Shown here: piece by piece, positions 59,290-64,000 of the stretch | Numbering within the stretch: the stretch's first letter is position 1 | How the letters are laid out: every line of letters starts with the position of its first letter | Assembly (NCBI RefSeq): GCF_022968795.1 | Contig: NZ_JALJRB010000004.1 | Span: forward strand, 124,001-188,000 | DNA length: 64,000 bases | Direction of reading: 5' to 3' | Source: Desulfatitalea alkaliphila | GTDB lineage: Bacteria; Desulfobacterota; Desulfobacteria; Desulfobacterales; Desulfosarcinaceae | Translations under genes and position numbers: made by a program | The notes under the pieces: model-generated | The model's input: only the letters and a program-made list of their open reading frames with translations | Database searches by the model: none | Told to the model about the DNA's origin: nothing

Positions 59290-60603
59290 ATGAATCCGCT
59301 TGCCCAAGAGTTGAACGATGTGATCGTCCGGGGAAATCCCGCCATTGAAGCCATGTTGTCCCGGGTGGGACGGCAGCTTTTCTTTCCCAAAGGCATTTTG
59401 AGTCAAAGCGCCGAAGCCAAGGAAAAGGCCCATCGTATCAATGCGACCATCGGTATCGCCAAGGAATCGGGGCACACCATGTGTTTCGAAAGCGTCATGG
59501 CCAATTTGCAGGGTGTTCGCGCAAGTCAATCCCTGACCTACGCGCCTTCCTTCGGGCTGCCGGCGCTGCGACAGCGCTGGCAGGAAGATTTGTTTGCCAA
59601 GAACCCCTCCCTGACCGGCAAGGCCGTCAGTCTGCCGGTGGTGACCTGCGGCATCACCCATGCCATCAGCGTGTTCGCCGATGTGTGGCTGGATCCCGGC
59701 GACGTGGTGCTTTTGCCCGATATGATGTGGGGCAACTACAACATGATTTTGAACGTGCGCAAAGGGGCCCGGTTGAGTCACTACGCCCTGTTCGATGAAC
59801 AGGGAGGATTCAACCTGGAGGCTTTCGAGGCGGCCGTCACCCGCGAGGCGCAGGCCAATGCCAAGATCACCATTTTGCTCAACTGCCCCCAAAATCCCAC
59901 CGGTTACACCATCACCACCCGCGAGGGCGATGCCATCGCGGACATCTTGACCCGCGCCGCCGAGCAGGGCACCCATGTGGTGGTGGTGCTGGACGATGCC
60001 TATTTCGGACTCTTCTACGAAGAGGAGACGATGAAAGAGTCTTTGTTCGCCAAGCTGTGCGGACGGCATGCCAACCTCCTGGCGATCAAGCTGGACGGCG
60101 CCACCAAAGAGTACTTCGTCTGGGGGCTGCGTATCGGGTTCATCACCTATGGTCTGCACTGCGAGGGAGATGCCGCACCGTTTTATGACGCCCTGGAGCG
60201 TAAAACGGCCGGTTGCGTGCGGGGCAACATTTCCAATGCCTCCCATCTCAGCCAAACCCTTCTGTTGCAGGCCATGACCGATCCGCGGATCAGCGCGGAG
60301 AAACAGGAGAAGTTCGAAACCCTCAAAGCGCGTGCATTGAAGGTCAAATCGGTTCTGGCCGATGAGAAGTATGTCGCGGCGTGGGATGTGTACCCGTTCA
60401 ATTCAGGGTATTTCATGTGTCTGAAATTGAAAACGGTGCAGGCCGAACCCTTGCGGGTTCATTTGCTGGACAAGTATGGCGTCGGGCTCATCGCCCTGGG
60501 CAAGCACGATCTGCGGGTGGCCTTCTCCTGTATCGACGTGGACCAGATCCAGGAACTGTTCGATATTGTGCTGCAGGGGATTGCCGATCTGGAGCGGGCC
60601 TAA
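59290..60603 (+). CDS. PLP-dependent aminotransferase (class I/II fold)
   Basis: A 437-aa fold-type I PLP enzyme. Seen are SLTYAPSFGLPALRQRWQ, NCPQNPTGY, the aspartate in VVVVLDDAYFGLFY and the Schiff-base lysine K273 in DGATKEYFVWGLRIGF. WGLRIGF carries the phosphate-binding Arg. The context around Lys (DGATKE) is unusual compared with SKxxxxxGxR of AspC-type enzymes. Substrate is unknown. Start with ggggagg upstream. It stands alone. Confidence 0.87.
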   Translation: MNPLAQELNDVIVRGNPAIEAMLSRVGRQLFFPKGILSQSAEAKEKAHRINATIGIAKESGHTMCFESVMANLQGVRASQSLTYAPSFGLPALRQRWQEDLFAKNPSLTGKAVSLPVVTCGITHAISVFADVWLDPGDVVLLPDMMWGNYNMILNVRKGARLSHYALFDEQGGFNLEAFEAAVTREAQANAKITILLNCPQNPTGYTITTREGDAIADILTRAAEQGTHVVVVLDDAYFGLFYEEETMKESLFAKLCGRHANLLAIKLDGATKEYFVWGLRIGFITYGLHCEGDAAPFYDALERKTAGCVRGNISNASHLSQTLLLQAMTDPRISAEKQEKFETLKARALKVKSVLADEKYVAAWDVYPFNSGYFMCLKLKTVQAEPLRVHLLDKYGVGLIALGKHDLRVAFSCIDVDQIQELFDIVLQGIADLERA

Positions 60604-60739
60604 CAAGATCCGTAATTTCAGGGTGCGCGCAACGACAACTTCACATCGCAGATTGTCCGCTTTAAACCGCTTTCGATCCGAATCCGGGCACTTGCAATGC
60701 GAAATCGTTTTTGCGCGCGCCCTTTTTTTTGGGGCTTTA

Positions 60740-61231
60740 TTACCAGAACTTCAAGTTGAAGCGCCCTTTGGCCTTGATCAGGGCATCGGTGGTCGTGCGC
60801 AGTCGCTGGGCCAGAATTTCGGACATCAAGCGATAGAAAACATATCCGAAAGCCGCCTTTTCATTGCCTGTCAGTTTTTCCAGATAGAAGATGTCGGTGG
60901 CCAGGCACACGGTGTCGGTGACGGCATAGGCCGAGGCCGAGCGGCGTGAGCTGTGCACGGCACCCATCTCGCCGAAGATCTCCCCCTTGCGGGACAGTAC
61001 GGTGACCTCCTTGCCCGCCTTGGTGATGCGGATCTGGCCGTACATTAAAAAGTAGAGCCAGGTGTCGGACTGACCTTCGCGCACGATGCACTCGCCGGCT
61101 TTATATTTTCGGATCTTGCTCATTTCGAGCAGATTGTTGAGCTCCTGATTCTCGAATGGATCAAAGGCGGGCATCGACTTGAGGCTGTCCATATTAATGT
61201 TGTTGCAGTCCAGGAACGTGGTTTCGAGCAT
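60740..61231 (-). CDS. Cyclic nucleotide-binding domain protein
   Basis: A 163-aa protein with a single cNMP-binding beta-barrel (residues ~25-130). Typical segments are AGECIVREGQSDTWLYFLMYGQIRI, the phosphate-binding cassette GEIFGEMGAVHSSRRSASAYAV and a C-terminal helix. The R-S-A-S in the cassette is compatible with nucleotide binding. It has no HTH, so it is not a CRP-type regulator on its own. Start at 61231 with aagggg upstream. It sits alone on the minus strand. Confidence 0.85.
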   Translation of the reverse strand: MLETTFLDCNNINMDSLKSMPAFDPFENQELNNLLEMSKIRKYKAGECIVREGQSDTWLYFLMYGQIRITKAGKEVTVLSRKGEIFGEMGAVHSSRRSASAYAVTDTVCLATDIFYLEKLTGNEKAAFGYVFYRLMSEILAQRLRTTTDALIKAKGRFNLKFW

Positions 61232-61421
61232 TGTTTTCCCCTTGCATGGATGAATCGTGGACCGATTGCCGTTGTTTGCACCCTGCATCGACTGCAACAA
61301 AAATGCCATCGGGGTAGGTATCCAATGAGAGCAACAGTGGTCGGCGACAAGGGGAAACGGCTCAGCCGGCGACCTGTCGCCGGGGCCGGCCGCATGTGAT
61401 CATATGTGGTCGCCCTGTCTA

Positions 61422-62027
61422 CTAATCCGCACGCTTGACGAACCAGTACCATGCGGTGGGGGTGCCCCCCTCTTCACCGATCACGCGCCGGCGGGTTTCG
61501 AAAGCATCATCGAACAGCACGTGTACCCTTTCCATCGCGATGCCCCGCTGTTTGCCGCGCCATCTGCGCGGGAGCCAGGCATAGAGCATGTATTTGGCGC
61601 CCGGCCGGAGCAGGGCCGGCAATCCGGCGGCGTATCGGTTTTGCTGGGAGGTGGTCAATGCGTGCAGGCAGCCGATGTCCAGGGCATAATCGAAGGGGCC
61701 ACGGACACCTTGCAGATCAGTCACATCCCCTATCCGGAAGTCGATGGCCGGCTTGACCCGGGACGCTCTGCGTCGGGCCGTCCAGATGGCCTGAGGAGCG
61801 AAATCGATGCCGGTGACGTGCCAGCCGCGGCGTGCCATGGTCATGGCGTTGGTGCCGGTGCCGCAACCCAGATCGAGGGCGCGTCCCGGCGGCGCGGTTT
61901 CCAGGAAGGCCATCACCTCCGGCGGCGTGATCCGTGTGTCCCAGGGGGTGCGACCGCGTAAATAGCGCCACAGGAAGGACCACCAGCGGGCATCCCCGAG
62001 GCAGGCAAGACGCTGCACAGTGCTCAT
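61422..62027 (-). CDS. Class I SAM-dependent methyltransferase
   Basis: A 201-aa methyltransferase. Motif I is [19 protein letters not shown], motif [19 protein letters not shown], motif [12 protein letters not shown] and motif [15 protein letters not shown]. The fold resembles thiopurine/tellurite TehB-like enzymes. Substrate unknown. Its start overlaps the HIT gene stop by four bases, so it is the last gene of a tightly coupled minus-strand operon. Confidence 0.87.
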   Translation of the reverse strand: MSTVQRLACLGDARWWSFLWRYLRGRTPWDTRITPPEVMAFLETAPPGRALDLGCGTGTNAMTMARRGWHVTGIDFAPQAIWTARRRASRVKPAIDFRIGDVTDLQGVRGPFDYALDIGCLHALTTSQQNRYAAGLPALLRPGAKYMLYAWLPRRWRGKQRGIAMERVHVLFDDAFETRRRVIGEEGGTPTAWYWFVKRAD

Positions 62028-62371
62028 CGGCGCATCAGCATGGGGCCCAGGGGGCGCCCGGCGAAAAGATGCAAGTGCAGATGAAACACCTCCTGGTTGG
62101 CGTCGCGGTTGCAGTTCACCAGCAGTCGGTAGCCGCTTTCGGCCACCCCTTCGCGGGCGGCGATCTCCTTGGCCACCAGGAACATGTGCCCGATCAGCGG
62201 CGCATCGGCCTCGCTGATGTCGTTGACCGTGGGAATCTCCTTGTTGGGCACGATCAGAATGTGGACGGGGGCCTGGGGGCGGATGTCGCGAAAGGCAGTC
62301 ACCCGGTCATCCTGGTAAACGATGTCGGCCGGGGCTTCTCCTTTGATGATCTTGGAAAAAATGGTTGTCAT
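62024..62371 (-). CDS. HIT family (HINT-type) nucleotide-binding protein
   Basis: A 115-aa histidine-triad protein. Visible are [41 protein letters not shown] and the triad HLHLHLFAG. Length and motifs match HINT1-type purine nucleoside phosphoramidases. It overlaps the CDF gene upstream (four bases) and the methyltransferase downstream (four bases). Confidence 0.94.
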   Translation of the reverse strand: MTTIFSKIIKGEAPADIVYQDDRVTAFRDIRPQAPVHILIVPNKEIPTVNDISEADAPLIGHMFLVAKEIAAREGVAESGYRLLVNCNRDANQEVFHLHLHLFAGRPLGPMLMRR

Positions 62372-63459
62372 GATACGGTTTGCTCCTCGTCATTGGTGTT
62401 GGCATGGGTCTCGGCGGTCTGCCGGGCTGCACCCGGCAAGCGGCGCACCAAACGCTCCCGATTCCAGAAGGTGGTGGCGCTTTGCCGATGTTCGCGGTGG
62501 CTGCATTGCGACCGACCGCATATGGGGCACTCATCGGCATTGCAGGGATCCATGTGCACCAGCACCTCCGCGCGCCCGAGATAGCGGTCGATCAAGAGCT
62601 GTTCCAGCCGCTTGCACTCGCCGTGGGCGGTTTCCAGGGTCAGGTCGGCCGGCAGCACCAGGTGCAGGTCGATGTGTACCTGGTGGCCGGCGCGCCAGGC
62701 CCGCAGCTGATGGATGTCCACCCAGAGGGGAGAACGGTGTTTTTCCAGGGAGTGCGCGATCTGATCGAGCAGCACGGGGTCGGAAGCGTGCATCAGGCGC
62801 GCAAAGGAGTGGCGCACCAATCGGCCCCCCGTGAACAGAATGTTGATCCCCACCAGACAGGCGATGGCGCCGTCGAGCCAGAGCCAGTCGGTCCAATGCA
62901 CCAAACCCAGGCCGATCAGAACACCCGCCGAGGTGAAGACATCGGTCAGGATGTGCTTGCCGTCGGCCATCAGGGTGATGGAGTCGGTGCGGCGGCCGGT
63001 GCGGATGAGAAACAGACCCAGCAGAAGATTGATCACCGATGCAACGCAGAGGATGATCAGCCCCAGGCCCAGGTTGGGCAGCGGGTGAGGGGCCAGCAGA
63101 TGGGTCACCCCGGTGTAGAAGATCCCCACCGCCGCCCCGATGATCAACGCGCCTTCGAATCCCGCCGAGAAATACTCGATTTTGCCGTGGCCGTAAGGGT
63201 GGTCCAGATCGGGCGGCTTGTTGGCCATCCAGATGCTGATGGTGGCAAAACCGCTGGCCACCACATTGACGATGGACTCCAGGGCGTCGGACAGCACCGC
63301 CGATGACCCGGTCAGGCTATAGGTGTAGAACTTGAGCGCCAGCAGCACGATGCTGACCGCCACCGACAATAGAATGGCGGCCATTCGCAGGCGGTAATGG
63401 TCCGCGCTTTGAATCGCTTGTCCTTTGGCGGCGGTTGGGTCGTCCACGGCGGTCATCAT
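62368..63459 (-). CDS. Cation diffusion facilitator with Cys-rich tail
   Basis: A 363-aa CDF metal exporter. It has six helices (residues ~25-225), the metal site segments SDALESIVN in TM2 and [13 protein letters not shown] in TM5, and [13 protein letters not shown] between TM2 and TM3. The C-terminal cytoplasmic ferredoxin-like domain is present. Beyond it is an extension containing [18 protein letters not shown] (about residues 300-320), a cluster of Cys and His likely to bind metal. Substrate is probably Zn, Fe or Mn; not decidable. Start at 63459 with aaggga upstream. It is seven bases after the upstream oxidoreductase. Confidence 0.88.
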   Translation of the reverse strand: MMTAVDDPTAAKGQAIQSADHYRLRMAAILLSVAVSIVLLALKFYTYSLTGSSAVLSDALESIVNVVASGFATISIWMANKPPDLDHPYGHGKIEYFSAGFEGALIIGAAVGIFYTGVTHLLAPHPLPNLGLGLIILCVASVINLLLGLFLIRTGRRTDSITLMADGKHILTDVFTSAGVLIGLGLVHWTDWLWLDGAIACLVGINILFTGGRLVRHSFARLMHASDPVLLDQIAHSLEKHRSPLWVDIHQLRAWRAGHQVHIDLHLVLPADLTLETAHGECKRLEQLLIDRYLGRAEVLVHMDPCNADECPICGRSQCSHREHRQSATTFWNRERLVRRLPGAARQTAETHANTNDEEQTVS

Positions 63460-63466
63460 GCGTCCC

Positions 63467-64000
63467 TTAGTCGGCCGGTCGGTTGAAGCGGTCCAGCACC
63501 CGGTACAGCCCTTGTGTCCCCATCTGCTCACCGCCCTGGGCCATGGCGGCCGTGTAGAATTGGTGGACGAGGGCCAAGCCGGGCAGGGACAGGCGCATGC
63601 GACGGGCTTCGGCCAGGGCGATACCCATGTCCTTGACAAAATGACGGATGTAAAAGCCCGGCGCGTAATCGTTCTGCGCAATGCGTCGGCCCAGGGTGTT
63701 GATGGCCCAAGAACTGGCCGCGCCTTGCCCGATGATGTCGATGACCGCATCGAGGGACATGCCGCTGTGATGGGCATAAAGCAAGGATTCCACCACCCCG
63801 ATCATGGTGCCGGCGATCAGGATCTGGTTGCACATCTTGGTGTGCTGTCCGGCACCGGCGGGTCCCATGCGGGCGATGTGCCGGCCCAAAATGGCCAACA
63901 GGGGCCGGACCCGTTCGAAGGGGGCCGGGTCGCCGCCCACCATGATGGCCAGGGTGGCTTCACGGGCCCCCACGTCACCCCCTGAAACCGGTGCATCCAG
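63467..64000 (-). CDS. NAD(P)-dependent beta-hydroxyacid dehydrogenase, 3-hydroxyisobutyrate type (5' partial)
   Basis: The C-terminal 177 residues of a 3-hydroxyisobutyrate/tartronate-semialdehyde reductase-like enzyme. The frame is open to the window edge. The substrate motif LDAPVSGGDVGA is at the edge, and the catalytic lysine is in GAGQHTKMCNQ. The helical C-terminal domain (SSWAINTLGRRI; FVKDMGIALAEARRM) is intact. The Rossmann domain lies outside the window. It is first in the visible part of the minus-strand operon with CDF, HIT and methyltransferase genes. Confidence 0.9.
   Translation of the reverse strand: MDAPVSGGDVGAREATLAIMVGGDPAPFERVRPLLAILGRHIARMGPAGAGQHTKMCNQILIAGTMIGVVESLLYAHHSGMSLDAVIDIIGQGAASSWAINTLGRRIAQNDYAPGFYIRHFVKDMGIALAEARRMRLSLPGLALVHQFYTAAMAQGGEQMGTQGLYRVLDRFNRPAD

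Noticed and set aside
60713-60740. Poly-T stretch between the aminotransferase and cNMP-binding genes as terminator
   Set aside because: Only a four-base gccc/gggc stem surrounds the T run, with the T in the loop. This is not a terminator structure.
1-64000. Insertion sequences, prophage or integrative element
   Set aside because: No transposase, integrase, recombinase or phage structural gene was found, and no attachment duplications were recognised. The repeats lack an encoded enzyme in this window.
1-64000. tRNA, rRNA, tmRNA, SRP or RNase P RNA genes
   Set aside because: No gap in the window shows the expected cloverleaf, CCA end or conserved RNA cores. The only structured RNA I can support is the c-di-GMP riboswitch.

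Overview
The window is a GC-rich chromosomal segment with dense coding on both strands and no rRNA, tRNA, integrase or transposase gene that I can see. The gene set points to a sulfate-reducer-type deltaproteobacterium (Desulfobacterota, probably Desulfobacterales). The evidence is a spirochaete/planctomycete/delta-type EF-G, a PxxKW cysteine-rich small protein, a DVU0524-like protein, the DUF6502/DUF5666 pair, a ~440-aa phosphofructokinase and a long class II aldolase. The taxon is inferred from protein family types, not from a marker RNA.

Layout. 1-4337 (+): end of purQ, an SDR oxidoreductase, a DUF3786 protein, a YtfJ-like periplasmic protein and a metallo-beta-lactamase-fold hydrolase. 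4338-8569 (-): a self-contained unit running from a good sigma70-type promoter (8541-8569) through DUF6502, DUF5666 lipoprotein, DUF4382 lipoprotein and a small orphan protein to an intrinsic terminator (4338-4382). 8583-9120: an intergenic repeat region whose sister copy lies at 33116-33712. 9235-15221: copper-chaperone-like protein, UvsE, CorA, a DUF523-DUF1722 protein, two PPOX-fold proteins and an SDR-DUF2867 protein. 15394-22628: FtsH, an FKBP-like/methyltransferase fusion, a PAS-LuxR regulator, gamma carbonic anhydrase, a hydrolase and a dynamin-like GTPase. 22691-26860 (-): FKBP-like Cys-tailed protein, RecA-like ATPase, EF-G and a NUDIX hydrolase.

27055-33105 (+): a CoA-transferase/GNAT fusion, rsmG, then a candidate sigma54 promoter followed by a c-di-GMP-I riboswitch that controls a 990-aa secreted repeat protein ending at a clear terminator. 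33899-40055 (+): ileS, lspA, holA, pyk. 40125-45332 (+): a complete branched-chain amino acid (LIV-type) ABC transporter, followed by argC. 47337-48724: cvpA-like and mazG. 48837-51683 (-): two small flagellum-associated-looking proteins, class II fructose-bisphosphate aldolase and a DUF4124 protein. 51859-58731: an LpoA-like lipoprotein overlapping waaA (Kdo transferase), 6-phosphofructokinase and kdsD (Kdo precursor synthesis), and an MscS channel. 58872-64000: PxxKW protein, an aminotransferase, a CNMP-binding protein, and a tightly overlapped minus-strand run (oxidoreductase, CDF metal exporter, HIT protein, methyltransferase) that leaves the window.

The most interesting parts are the sigma54 plus c-di-GMP riboswitch module with its tandemly duplicated surface protein, the promoter-to-terminator DUF6502/DUF5666/DUF4382 unit, the EF-G/ATPase/FKBP-like/dynamin neighbourhood, two promoter-hairpin-leader arrangements that look like attenuators, and the composite dispersed repeat.
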